Shown here one piece after another: positions 1 to 11,211 of a stretch of DNA of 64,000 bases. Under the pieces are notes generated by a model. That model saw only the letters and a program-made list of their open reading frames with translations, ran no database searches and was not told the origin of the DNA. The DNA comes from Owenia fusiformis. Its lineage: Eukaryota; Annelida; Polychaeta; Sabellida; Oweniidae. The DNA is taken from assembly GCA_903813345.2 (NCBI GenBank), contig CAIIXF020000010.1, positions 23,169,740 to 23,233,739 on the forward strand. The letters are read 5' to 3'. The position numbers were made by a program, and so were the translations under genes. How positions within the stretch are numbered: the stretch's first letter is position 1; every line of letters starts with the position of its first letter.

Positions 1-109
1 GAAATTATCTTACTGAAAAAATTGTCAAGACGAGTCGTAGTGACCATAAATCAGCTAACGATCACCGATTACATCTGATCTGGGTCTCTCGGATGGGGAT
101 TCTGCCTAA

Positions 110-1815
110 TTAAGGCTTGTTTCCTGTGTTGCTTAGTATTGCATCTGCAGTGGACCGTGTTGCCCTCTTCAATTATTTTCTTACATCTGAAATGCCCTGT
201 GTTGCCCTCTCCCATTTTATCTTGAATCTATCGCGTCTCCATATTGCCTTATTTCTTGCATCTATAGTGTTTCTGTGTTGCCCTCTACTAGTATGCGCTT
301 GGATTTATTCGTATAGTGTTCCTGTATTGTCCTGTTCTGTTATGGTTTTGCATCTATTGTGTTCCTGTATTGCCCTTTACTGTTATGTTCTTGCATTTTT
401 AGTGTTCCTGTATTGTCCTCTACTGTTATGTTCTTGCATCTATTGTGTTCCTGTATTGTCCTCTACTGTTATATTCTTGCATTTTTAGTGTTCCCGTATT
501 GCCCTCTACTGTTATATTCTTGCATTTTAAGTGTTCCTGTGTTGTCCTGTTCTGTTATGTTCTTGCATTTTAAGTGTTCCTGTATTGCCCTTTACTGTTA
601 TGTCCTTGCATGTATTGTGTTTCTGTATTGCCCTCTACTGTTATGTTCTTGCATTTTTAGTGTTCCTGTATTGCCCTCCACTGTTGTATTCTTGCATTTT
701 AAGTGTTCCTGTGTTGTCCTGTTCTGTTATGTTCTTGCATTTATTGTGTTCCTGTATTGCCCGCTACTGTTATTTTCTTGCATCTATTGTGTTCCTCTGT
801 TGTCCTGTTCTGTTATGTTCTTGAATCTATTGTGTTCCTGTATTGCCCTTTACTGTTATGTTCGTGCATCTATAGTGCTTCTGTAATGCCCTCTACTGTT
901 ATATTCTTGCATTTTAGTGTTCCTGTATTGCCCACTACTGTTATGTTCTTGCATTTTCAGTGTTCCTGTATTGCCCTTTACTGTTATGTTCTTGCATCTA
1001 TAGTGTTCCTGTACTGCCCTCTACTGTTATGTTCTTGCATTTTCAGTGTTCCTGTATTGCCCTTTACTGTTATATTCTTGCATTTTAAGTGTTCCTGTGT
1101 TGTCCTCTGCATATTTTGTGTTCCTGCATTACACTCTACTGTAATGTTTCATTTTAAGTGTTCCTATATTGCCATCTTCTGTTATGTTTTTGGTTCTATT
1201 GTGTTTCTATATTACACTCTACTGTTATGTTGCATCCTAAGTGTTCCTGTGTTGTCCTCTTCTGTTATGTTTTGTATATATTGTCTTCCTGTATTGTCCT
1301 TAACTGTTATGTTCTTGCATTTCTAGTGTTCCTATATTGCCCGCTACTGTTATGTTCTTGCATCTTCAGTGTTCCTGTGTTGTCCTGTTCTGTTATGTTC
1401 TTGCATCAATTGTGTTCCTGTATTGCCCTCTACTGTTATGTTCTTGCATCTATAGTGTTCCTGTATTGCCCTCTACTGTTATGTTCGTGCATCTATAGTG
1501 CTCCTGTATTGCTCTTTACTGTTATGTTCTTGCATCTATAGTGTTCCTGTATTGCCCTCTACTGTTATGTTCTTGCATTTTAAATGTTCCTGCATTGCCA
1601 TCTTCTGTTATGTTCTTGCATTTTAAGTGTTCCTGTGTTGTCCTGTTCTGTTATGTTCTTGCATTTTTAGTGTTCCTGTATTGTCCTTTACTGTTATGTT
1701 CTTGCATTTTAAGTGTTCCTGTGTTGTCCTTTACTGTTATGTTCTTGCATCTATGGTGTTCCTGTATCGCCCTCTACTGTCATGTTCTTGCACTTTTAGT
1801 GTTCCTATATTGAAC
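110..1815. repeat. 43-bp minisatellite array
   Basis: A degenerate tandem array with a 43-bp period (for example successive GTTCCTGTATTG starts at 361 and 404), roughly 35-40 copies. The first copies (to about 300) and the last are the most diverged. Each unit contains TGCCCTCTACTGTTATG followed by TTCTTGCAT. The + strand is strongly T/C-biased, so long open frames appear in all three + frames, encoding Cys/Val/Leu-rich repeats. Because 43 is not a multiple of three, every copy is read in a shifted frame, which argues against coding. Confidence 0.95.
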
Positions 1816-3839
1816 TTGACAGTGGTGTTATTGCCCGGACGCACTAACGGTTGGATGACTTTGCTAAATCCCTACCGTACTTTGCTCAATGGGAAAACAA
1901 ACACAATTTATCTTGGAATCGAACTACATTTTTTTGGGCAACACTGGCAAGATTTTGACAAGAGGGTCATTGACTTGAATAGTAAAATATTGTTTTTATA
2001 TTTAAGGAATGTTTGGAGTTTTAGCCTGATTATTTTTAACAGCAACTGCAAGACCTGTTGGACACCTGCTGAGCTTCAGTAACACGTGGCCGGATATATT
2101 TTTCTGGAAATATTGAAAGTTACTTCTATTTGGTTTGTAGTGCTTTACTTGAATCAGATTTGAATTTACAACAAAACCCAAATCAATCTGTTTCTTATAT
2201 TGATAGATGTGATGAAAGACTGTTTCCTGTTCTGTATAGCTTTTTGCACACAAAAACTTCCTGACAAGTAGGAAGCCTCAGGTTGTATTCAAGTAGGTGT
2301 ATGATCATTAATTAATAAACAAGTGTTTAATATGTCTAATATGTCCATATGTGCATAATGTCAGATATTTGACACCTATGAAATACCGGAACCAATAAGT
2401 CAAGATGTTTCGAAACAAAACATTAATATTATGAATGAGCATGCAGATTTTTATAACTTACAACACTTCTGTTGTATACGAAAAACTTTAAGGAAATGCT
2501 CATGAAATAAGGGCTAATAAGTTGGGCAATTGACTCTTACCTAAAATAACAAAATGTGCACGCAAATAAAAAAAAAAAAAAACGTTTGTCGATTGTATGA
2601 AAATCCCATAAAATTATTTTATTCCTCTTGGCGGTTTAAATAATGCTTTATTCTAAATTTTTGATGATAGTTTTAAATCCTAGCCCCTCTTTAAGATTTT
2701 GACATATTTTTCATAAAAACTGTAAATACTGAGTTTTCAACCTGAACACAGGGTGAAGGGGAAAAGGAGAGCAAAACTACTTTGAATAACTTCTTGTTTT
2801 AACCAATATAGCTGATTCCATGAAAATGCAGTTCCTCGGGAAATTCAGATGTCATGGTTATCCAAGGAAAGGTTACATAATTAAGTGGGTTAGAAAGTTG
2901 GTGAAAACTATGGTGGGAACAATCTAGGATGAATCAAAAACAACTCTGGACTCTTGTACTGCGTGGATTATTTGACATTTTCAATCCAGACTCTAATCTA
3001 ACGTTGAGTTGCTTGCTTTGGTTGCATAGGTTTGTTGTACTCGGATGACAATCATGGATCGCCGGAAGATCTTGTAAATCAGAATGATCATGGATATTTC
3101 TATACTCCGGACACTTATCAGACACTAAACAATAATTGTTACCGCTGAACTGTTGGCATGTCAATCTGGAAGCAACAGATGTCACAACATCAAATTGGGC
3201 TTCTAGGTTTTCGTTATTAATAATCGGTATTTGCATCTGTTTAGGGACAACATACTGGTCCTTTTCTTCTTCGCGTGGAAGTTTTGGGGGCCTGTTACCG
3301 ACACGTGTATCAACAATATGTAAGCAAATGTAAATACTTTCCGTGCCGCCATTAGTAATAACGTTAGTAGTCTAAAATTTACAATTAGACAAATATGTGA
3401 GCATTATGGCCAATGCCCCCGAAAAAACAAAACCTTGGAAAACCAAAGCAGCTAAATCGGGCGCAAGGGAAGAAACCCAAACATCCCAAAGAATAATATA
3501 TTGCATTTTAAAACAGTTTTGAATGACTTTTTATTCCCTGTCCGTAAAAGACCCCGGGTAAAAGATTTTCGACTTCTGAATCAGGACTAGTCATATTATC
3601 AAACACGTATACATTTTTGCTTGTTAAGGCTATGACGAAGTGGATTAGCTGCTTGGTTAAATGGTAGCCCCCAGGCAACTCGTCCTAATTAAATCTTGGG
3701 TTTCTTTTAATATCTCTATTTTGAATATTGATAAATTGCTGTCAGCTTGAAACTATGGCCTAGCATGGTGCACAAAGACGGCATCGTGTAAAAACATAGA
3801 CATGTGCGAATTTTCGCATGTTATCTATGGAATGTTTTC
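1816..3839. other. Intergenic, no gene recognised
   Basis: About 2 kb of AT-rich sequence with short open frames only. A 100-codon minus-strand frame at 2934..3236 has no motif I recognise and no clear splice context. A poly-A run lies near 2568-2582. I see nothing further to support a gene. Confidence 0.6.
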
Positions 3840-4791
3840 TGCTTCATTATTTGTATTTTACTATTTGTATTCGTAAATTGAACTTCTGTGCTTGTTAAAT
3901 GCACATTTATGTTCGTAACTTGAGTATTTTCATTCATTGTTTGCCTTTTCTGTTCGTTAATCTATTTTGTTTCGTTAAAACGTATATGTATGTGTTTAAT
4001 ACTGAAATACATTCAAAAGTCCTTAAACGCATTTGTTAGTGACGCATTGTTTATCCGTATACAAATAAAATGAGTTCATTTTGTACCTTTATCATTGTTT
4101 CTGTGAATATATTAATTTGATATCTAAGAACTGAAAGTCGAATTTATCAATGAATAAGTACTAGTCTTGGCATTTTTATTTTTCAATTGTCGAATTTATT
4201 TTCGTAACAAGGTAATATGTTTTCGTAAAAGTGCACATTTATTGTTCGTAAATATTGTCATTTGTGTTCGTAAATTGCACTTTTATATTCGTTTTTCATT
4301 GGTTTATTAAGATCACGTGATCATTCTCAATGACACATGGTCAATCCACGGTCAACGTCATCGCCCCCTCCCCCACACATGTCATGTCACGTGATCTCGA
4401 GACTTGCAGTTTATATTCGTTAATTCACATTTGTATTCGTAAACTCACATTTATATTCGTAAAGTTTCATTTTATCATTCGCTAATGTACGAATATTCCT
4501 TTGCTTTCTGCAACAATTCATGGGTAATATGCAAGATTATTATTGGTAAAAATCTTCGATAAAATAACAGGCAATTTGGGGGAAATTTACGAATTGTAAG
4601 CTGTAGTTGGCGAATAATAAATTGTTAGTTACAAATATTTCTAGTCCTTACAAACATAAATTGCACCCGAATTTAGTATCTGCTTGTTTATTTGATACAT
4701 CATATTCGTATTTGTAATTTGGAAATTTTATTTGTAAATGTTACATTAATATTCGTATAAGGGAATTTATTCCAAACGAATAATGAAGCAG
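3840..4791. mobile_element. MITE-like element full of ATTCGTAAA motifs
   Basis: The ends are inverted copies: CTGCTTCATTATTTG at 3840 and CGAATAATGAAGCAG ending at 4791. Between them the motif TATTCGTAAATT (with TTCGTTAA variants) recurs at irregular 20-40 bp spacing across nearly 900 bp, mostly in one orientation on the left and as TACGAAT near the right. It has no coding capacity. This looks like a non-autonomous DNA transposon whose body is made of degenerate subterminal repeats. I could not define a target duplication. Confidence 0.6.
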
Positions 4792-5220
4792 TTATGACGC
4801 TATAGTTATCTGCTGTAAATGGTGGCCAAATATAAATGCCTATCTCCGAATGTACAGCAACTGGACTTGACCCTAGTCACAGTGACAGACAGAGCTCATT
4901 TAAAGAGCAAAAGTGTCGGATATAGGCGATCAGCCTGGGGGGTTGGTCGGTACCAAATCAGGGGAATAATGGCCATGGTGATTTTTGGGAAGGTGTATAC
5001 CCCTAGAGTAAGAAAATATATGATAGTGATATTACAGAAGTGGTAGCTAAATGGGTGTTATCACCCATTTTTCAAAATTGCCGCCGGTGCGCTTGCTACC
5101 AAATAAAAGAAGTTATATCTAAGCATACTGAGCGGTAAAAACAGTGATTTTAGGGTCTTAATTCTGGGTTTTAGGGGTCACTGATTTGCTTTCTGCTTAA
5201 ATCCAAGTCATCAAAACATT

Positions 5221-5540
5221 AATTTTATGGAAATCCAAGATGGCCATCAAATTTGGTTTAAAAGCAAATATGTAACTTATGATACAAACTGAAAAACATT
5301 TCCAAATGATTTTGGAAAGTTTTAGAGGAGGTTTTAGAGTCTATAGATTTTATTCATATCTAAATCTACAGTATGTAATGAAAGGATTATTTTAAATGTA
5401 AATCCAAGATGGCCGCCACAATAAGTGCCAAAACGAATGTGTAACTACATGTATTGATATATGCTCAAAGAACAGATAAAAAGCAATTTAGTAGACCATG
5501 AAAGGGTTTAGGGGTCAATCATTTCATTTATGCCTCATTT
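5221..5540 (+). repeat. Subterminal ~170-bp repeat units, left arm
   Basis: Two adjacent units of the outer foldback element, with core ATCCAAGATGGCC at about 5231 and 5401, followed by a GCTCAAAGAACAGAT segment and AGGGGTCA. The series resumes at 13843 on the other side of a nested element (cores at 13867, 14014, 14250). Confidence 0.75.
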
Positions 5541-5851
5541 AAGTCTAAGACCCCTGTTACACAGGCCAGTTGAAATGCTTCGTTACGAAGCAATTTGACA
5601 AAAAGCTTCGTAACGAAGCCATTTTGGGCCAGTGTAACACCTCTGCCTTCGTTGGAAAAGCTTAGTTGATAACGAAGCTATTGAGTAGAAAATTCAACGA
5701 AGGTTAGCTCCCAACGAAGCTTTTTTGGCCTGTGTAACAGGTAGCTTCGTTAGAAAATGCTTAGTTGGCGGTTTGCGCATGCGCGTAATAAAGAGCACAT
5801 TCATCATTTTGTATTAAATGAGAGGAATCGCGAGGAAAGAACATGTTTTTA

Positions 5852-5856
5852 AGTAC
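5852..5856. repeat. Target-site duplication of LTR element (left)
   Basis: AGTAC directly precedes the TGTCACA terminus and recurs at 11029-11033 directly after the other LTR. Confidence 0.9.
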
Positions 5857-7018
5857 TGTCACAGGGTCGGGTTCTTTATACCTTAGCTGATGTTAATAAT
5901 ATGAAAACTTTGGTTGTTTTTGAATTAAAATTAAAAATCTATTTCAAAGTTAATAAACATATTTACAAATTTACAGTTTGCGATGGAATTTTCCAAATAA
6001 AATTCTACCTTTAACTTTCCTTATCTTAACACTAATCTAATTAACTTTTCTAATAACTAACTTAACTCACTTCCAATAAACAATAGTTTTCAAATTAAAT
6101 TTTAATATACTCAACAAGAAGTATATTTGCACTACTGTATATAATTGTAACCCCTCACTATTGTCATTAGTAAAGCCTGCTGTCGTCAATAAAATGTAAT
6201 TTTATGATAATTTAATTATATCACCATATTTTGAAGATCCACTGTTGTTATTGTACGAAACACCTGCAGTCTAATAAATCTGCACACTGGTCTGCATCAG
6301 CGATAATAATCTGGCACGTACACAATTATAGTTATAGTTACATTGTCATAGATGCACAAACACTCGCAGTTTGTAGCTCCTGCACACTGGTTCACACTAT
6401 CGATATATAAACGGATATGTACACGTCTTGTCTGTAGTTACGTCAAATGTTCATTTTACAGATACACAATTCTTACGGTACGAGTAGCTCCTGGATAATG
6501 TCATATTCACATCACAGATTTTAATCACACGTATAATTGTCCTCATCAGTAAGAACAATAGCACGTTAATATACACACTTGTTTCACTTTTCGTAACGAT
6601 TATTAGTTCTTAATCAGTTAGTAAAAGTTGACACTATTGTCACAATTTTCACAAGTTTCACTATCACTATGCAATCACATAAGTTCATAACTGTTGTAGA
6701 ATATCTCATATTCTAGTTAACTTTCATTTCACATATCTCAAATGATGCATAATTCACTTCATATATATGAAAAATATCACATTCCACATTTGTGCTTTTC
6801 TCACTCTCTAAAACTAGTTCACTTCTACTTTTTCCCTACATGTCTACTCTATATCACATATATATAGCTTGTTTCCAGTTCCTACACTTAAAATTACAGT
6901 GCTAATTTTGACCTAATTTGGTAATAAGTGAATGTAAGAATTTGTAGGAAAGGCCAGGGTAATTAAAAATTTGAGATATATTAGGCTAAACCAATTTAAT
7001 AAGGTAGTATTTGTGACA
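5857..7018 (-). repeat. 3' LTR (minus-strand element)
   Basis: 1,162 bp, TGTCACAGGG...TTTGTGACA on the + strand. It appears identical to the copy at 9867..11028. The internal side is bordered on the minus strand by a purine tract AAGGGGGTAA (about 7019-7028), the likely polypurine tract. Confidence 0.93.
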
Positions 7019-7145
7019 TTACCCCCTTGTTTGAGAATATAGTATATATTCTTTAAAATACAAGTACACAGTATGTAATTTATGTTAGTGTGAGTAATAC
7101 TATATGAGTATATGTAGTATGTAACTAAGTTCTTTTATGGTTATA

Positions 7146-7545
7146 TTAGACATTTCTACTCAGAAAATCTGCTCCAAAGTTATCTGCTCCTTTAATGACT
7201 TCAATTGTGTTATAATATTGCTGTAGAAATAAGGCCCATCTTGTTAATCTGGCATTTGTCAATTTAGCTTTTTCCAGATAAGCTAATGGTTGGTGATCTG
7301 TTTGTATTTTGAATTTGGTGCCATGTAAATATTCTTGAAATCTGTTGATTCCCCAAACTACTGCCATAAATTCACGTTCTACAGTCGAGTAATTTTGTTC
7401 ATGAGGTGAGAGTTTCTTGCTTGCTGTTGAGACAATGTGCAATAAATTATCATGCTCTTATAGTAATATTGCACCAATTCCCACATCAGAGGCATCTGTT
7501 CGCAGGACAAATTGTTTGTCGAAATCCGGTAGTTTCATGATTGTT
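7146..7545 (-). pseudogene. RNase H remnant of the retrotransposon pol
   Basis: The minus-strand frame shows the end-of-RT/RNase H signature: LRTDASDVGIGA, then KLSPHEQNYSTVEREFMAVV, DHQPLAYL, and finally the LSR motif just before the stop. A TAA at 7458-7460 (minus) interrupts the frame soon after the DAS motif, and the frame is offset by one from the gag-protease ORF that runs into it. No integrase follows: the stop at 7146 lies only about 120 bp from the LTR. Either integrase was upstream of RT in the parent element, or two deletions occurred. Confidence 0.85.
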
Positions 7546-9516
7546 GTTATTGTAGTTTCGAATTAGTACACCATTCTTCCACTTAAAGAAGTAGGAACAG
7601 TTGTTCTTGGTTGTTTTGACATCTTTTGAGTCAGCTAGCTTTCTCACCTTTTCTAAGGTTATATCATTTTTCTGCTGATCTTTAAATTCACCATTTGATA
7701 TTCCAGTTACAATGCATTTTGGTATTTTTAATTTTCTTTTGGGTTTACCTTCTTGTTTTGCTTGTTCTCTTGTCTGTACTGCAGCTAGTACAATTTCTTT
7801 GTCATCAACCTTTTGTGGCTTGATCTTGTTTGTTTCATTATTGTTGTGATTATTTTCCCCAACATTATTTGGTTCTTCTTTGATGATCATATTTTGGGTA
7901 TTTTGATCATTTACTTTGCTGGGTTTAATTTTCTCGTGTTCTTCTGCGTTTTCTTTATTAGTTGTACTGCTCAAGGTAGCACCAGGAATTTCACCAATGA
8001 TTAATTCACAAATTGGATTTTCAATACAAATGGCTTCTGTAGTTCCAGTGAAAAATGGAGTTTCTACATATATTTCGGCCACATCTGCTGTTCTCATGGT
8101 TCTATCAATCATGATATATTTCTTCTGCTTTCCTGTTAACTGTTTTTTTGTCACAAGGCTTGTTTTCACTACTACTCCGCTACATCCTGTGTCGCGAAGT
8201 ACATTCACTCTCTTATTTCCCATAAATCCGATTTCTATAGGAAGTTTGGATATCTTTCCTTGTTTATTATCGCAGCTGCAGGATGAACCAACGACTGCTA
8301 CATTACATCCACATGACAGTATTATACTTTTACCTGGCTTTATTTCACAGTTATGTTCTCTAATATGACAGGATGCAGTTGAAATACTATCATCATCACT
8401 GCACTCATTCTCAGATGAAGGGTTTTCATCTGATTCATATAAAAGCCCAGCTGCATTTGTTGGTTTCTTTATTCGGTTTTTAGAACAGTCTTTGGCCATA
8501 TGCCCTTCTTGAAAACATATATAGCATACTCTGCTGGTTCTTTCTTCTGTTTTCTTTTGGTCAGTTTGATCTTTTGTCTCGTTTTCTTTAGTGTGTTTCC
8601 AATTTTCTTTCAAATTGTTTTGGTATCTTTCAGATCTGAATTTATTTCCTGTGGAATAGTCATCTTTTAGTGAGTGTATACCTCTAGCTTTGGTGTATCT
8701 ATCTGCTTGTTCTGTGATGTCCCATCGTGTAGTTATGTTGTGTTCTCTAATAAAGGTAGATAACGGCTTTCCACATGAGTTTAAAAATTGCTCTCTAACA
8801 ATAAGGTCAGTGATGCCTTCTATGGTTTTGGGTACTTCTGCGAGTTCTATCCATCTATTAAAATAGTTCTCTATTCTCGCCATATACTGAATAGCGCTTT
8901 CTCCTTTTTCTGGCTCAGAAGAATAAAATCTCTTTTTGAACCCATATTCTGTCATTTCATAACGCTTTAAAAGGGCTATTTTCAGTGTTTGGTAACAGGA
9001 ACATGCAGTCTCTGGTAGTCTGGTATACACTTCAAGTGCTTTTCCTTTTAATAAGGCACTCAAATACATGGCATAATTTTCTTCCTTCCATTCTTGAGTT
9101 TTTGCGTATCTTTCAAATCTAAGTAGATAAGCATCAATATTGTCGGTTGTCTCATCAAAGAACGGTAACTTTGGAATTTTGGGTATTTGTTGACTCTCTC
9201 TGGTAGTGGTTGGTCTTTCTATATTACTTTGTTCTGGTCTGTTGATGCTTTCTAGTTTGATTTTTTCTAAATCTATTTGAAGCATCAGCTCTTCTTTTCT
9301 TTGAGCTCCTAATTCAATGTTTTTCTTGTGTTCTCTTTCATATATTCTATCTTGTCTTTCTTGACATTTTTCTAATCGATCGCGCTCGGCAAAAATGAAC
9401 TTTTCTAGTTTCTCGCCTGTATAGCCTAGCTTTTCTCCCAATTCCATACATTTCTCCAGGTCTGATTTTTCTGATACGTTATTGTCTGTCATATCCATTT
9501 CCTGTTTTTCTGCCAT
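7486..9516 (-). CDS. Gag-protease polyprotein of the LTR retrotransposon
   Basis: An intact 676-codon frame. Residues 1-100 are charged and likely coiled coil; 125-280 are a capsid-like region whose second half (IVREQFLNSCGKPLSTFIRE) resembles the SCAN-type fold known from Gmr1-like gag proteins. A CCHC zinc knuckle (CYICFQEGHMAKDC, residues 331-344) follows. The aspartic protease motif DTG is at residues 442-444, embedded in VLRDTGCSGVVV. Residues about 615-655 (LEKVRKLADS..FFKWKNGVLIR) resemble the segment just before the integrase zinc finger. The frame then crosses a deletion junction near 7540 and reads RNase H sequence out of frame to a stop. Start chosen at the first ATG after the 5' leader; the following residues fit gag. 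Confidence 0.88.
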   Translation of the reverse strand: MAEKQEMDMTDNNVSEKSDLEKCMELGEKLGYTGEKLEKFIFAERDRLEKCQERQDRIYEREHKKNIELGAQRKEELMLQIDLEKIKLESINRPEQSNIERPTTTRESQQIPKIPKLPFFDETTDNIDAYLLRFERYAKTQEWKEENYAMYLSALLKGKALEVYTRLPETACSCYQTLKIALLKRYEMTEYGFKKRFYSSEPEKGESAIQYMARIENYFNRWIELAEVPKTIEGITDLIVREQFLNSCGKPLSTFIREHNITTRWDITEQADRYTKARGIHSLKDDYSTGNKFRSERYQNNLKENWKHTKENETKDQTDQKKTEERTSRVCYICFQEGHMAKDCSKNRIKKPTNAAGLLYESDENPSSENECSDDDSISTASCHIREHNCEIKPGKSIILSCGCNVAVVGSSCSCDNKQGKISKLPIEIGFMGNKRVNVLRDTGCSGVVVKTSLVTKKQLTGKQKKYIMIDRTMRTADVAEIYVETPFFTGTTEAICIENPICELIIGEIPGATLSSTTNKENAEEHEKIKPSKVNDQNTQNMIIKEEPNNVGENNHNNNETNKIKPQKVDDKEIVLAAVQTREQAKQEGKPKRKLKIPKCIVTGISNGEFKDQQKNDITLEKVRKLADSKDVKTTKNNCSYFFKWKNGVLIRNYNNNNHETTGFRQTICPANRCL

Positions 9517-9852
9517 TTTTCAGTAGTAAGGAAGAAAGTTAAAATACGCGTAAATTTTTAAACATGTATAATGTATAACTTGCGCGATCGCGATGTAGGT
9601 GTAATTGTAGGTAGCGTGTACTGGATAAGAGATTTAATAAAAAGTATATTCAATTTTGTACTGATAAATTGATTTAATTTACTGTATTGGCAGTTTTTTG
9701 TTTTTTTTATAAATTGGCACTATCTACTTTATTTTATGTAACTTTCTAACTTAACTCTTAAGCTAATTTAACTTCTAACTATAAGCAATCTACTTTAACT
9801 TTATAACATGCTTATTTGAAATAAAGTAACATCTAAGTTAAGTAATGGCTAT

Positions 9853-9865
9853 GGACGAGCCCCCA
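9853..9865 (-). other. Primer-binding site, tRNA-Pro type
   Basis: One base inside the 5' LTR, the minus strand reads TGGGGGCTCGTCC, which matches 13 bases of the classical tRNA-Pro primer-binding site used by many retroelements. It then diverges. Confidence 0.8.
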
Positions 9866-9866
9866 T

Positions 9867-11028
9867 TGTCACAGGGTCGGGTTCTTTATACCTTAGCTGA
9901 TGTTAATAATATGAAAACTTTGGTTGTTTTTGAATTAAAATTAAAAATCTATTTCAAAGTTAATAAACATATTTACAAATTTACAGTTTGCGATGGAATT
10001 TTCCAAATAAAATTCTACCTTTAACTTTCCTTATCTTAACACTAATCTAATTAACTTTTCTAATAACTAACTTAACTCACTTCCAATAAACAATAGTTTT
10101 CAAATTAAATTTTAATATACTCAACAAGAAGTATATTTGCACTACTGTATATAATTGTAACCCCTCACTATTGTCATTAGTAAAGCCTGCTGTCGTCAAT
10201 AAAATGTAATTTTATGATAATTTAATTATATCACCATATTTTGAAGATCCACTGTTGTTATTGTACGAAACACCTGCAGTCTAATAAATCTGCACACTGG
10301 TCTGCATCAGCGATAATAATCTGGCACGTACACAATTATAGTTATAGTTACATTGTCATAGATGCACAAACACTCGCAGTTTGTAGCTCCTGCACACTGG
10401 TTCACACTATCGATATATAAACGGATATGTACACGTCTTGTCTGTAGTTACGTCAAATGTTCATTTTACAGATACACAATTCTTACGGTACGAGTAGCTC
10501 CTGGATAATGTCATATTCACATCACAGATTTTAATCACACGTATAATTGTCCTCATCAGTAAGAACAATAGCACGTTAATATACACACTTGTTTCACTTT
10601 TCGTAACGATTATTAGTTCTTAATCAGTTAGTAAAAGTTGACACTATTGTCACAATTTTCACAAGTTTCACTATCACTATGCAATCACATAAGTTCATAA
10701 CTGTTGTAGAATATCTCATATTCTAGTTAACTTTCATTTCACATATCTCAAATGATGCATAATTCACTTCATATATATGAAAAATATCACATTCCACATT
10801 TGTGCTTTTCTCACTCTCTAAAACTAGTTCACTTCTACTTTTTCCCTACATGTCTACTCTATATCACATATATATAGCTTGTTTCCAGTTCCTACACTTA
10901 AAATTACAGTGCTAATTTTGACCTAATTTGGTAATAAGTGAATGTAAGAATTTGTAGGAAAGGCCAGGGTAATTAAAAATTTGAGATATATTAGGCTAAA
11001 CCAATTTAATAAGGTAGTATTTGTGACA
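9867..11028 (-). repeat. 5' LTR (minus-strand element)
   Basis: 1,162 bp, apparently identical to 5857..7018, and followed by the target duplication AGTAC at 11029-11033. It should contain the promoter of the element on the minus strand; I did not identify a convincing TATA box. Confidence 0.93.
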
Positions 11029-11211
11029 AGTACGTATTATTATAATGCTACGTTTTGATTAAAATAATTACCTACTTGCGTCACTGATTGACGCTAACTC
11101 AAGCCCTAAACGCTACCACGTATAAATGTGATTTACCGTCTTTCGTAGCATTTCATTCGATTCCCTGCCTTTCCTCGCATTGATATGACAAAAAGTATTA
11201 AATCTAAAAAA

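Larger units (their letters stand above)
5857..11028 (-). mobile_element. Ty3-like LTR retrotransposon, internally deleted
   Basis: A 5,172-bp element read on the minus strand. Two 1,162-bp LTRs (offset exactly 4,010 bp) begin TGTCACA and end TGTGACA, a perfect 7-bp terminal inverted repeat, and are flanked by the 5-bp duplication AGTAC. A line-by-line reading shows no difference between the LTRs, so insertion is recent. The interior has a primer-binding site, an intact gag-protease frame, the start of an integrase-like N-terminal segment and an RNase H-like remnant; RT and most of integrase are absent. The element must therefore have been moved in trans by a complete relative. It is inserted in the element spanning 5550..13837. 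Confidence 0.93.

Noticed and set aside
359-1541. Long open frames (up to 207 codons) across the first 1.6 kb
   Set aside because: They are readings of a 43-bp minisatellite; the frame shifts each copy and the peptides are composition artefacts.
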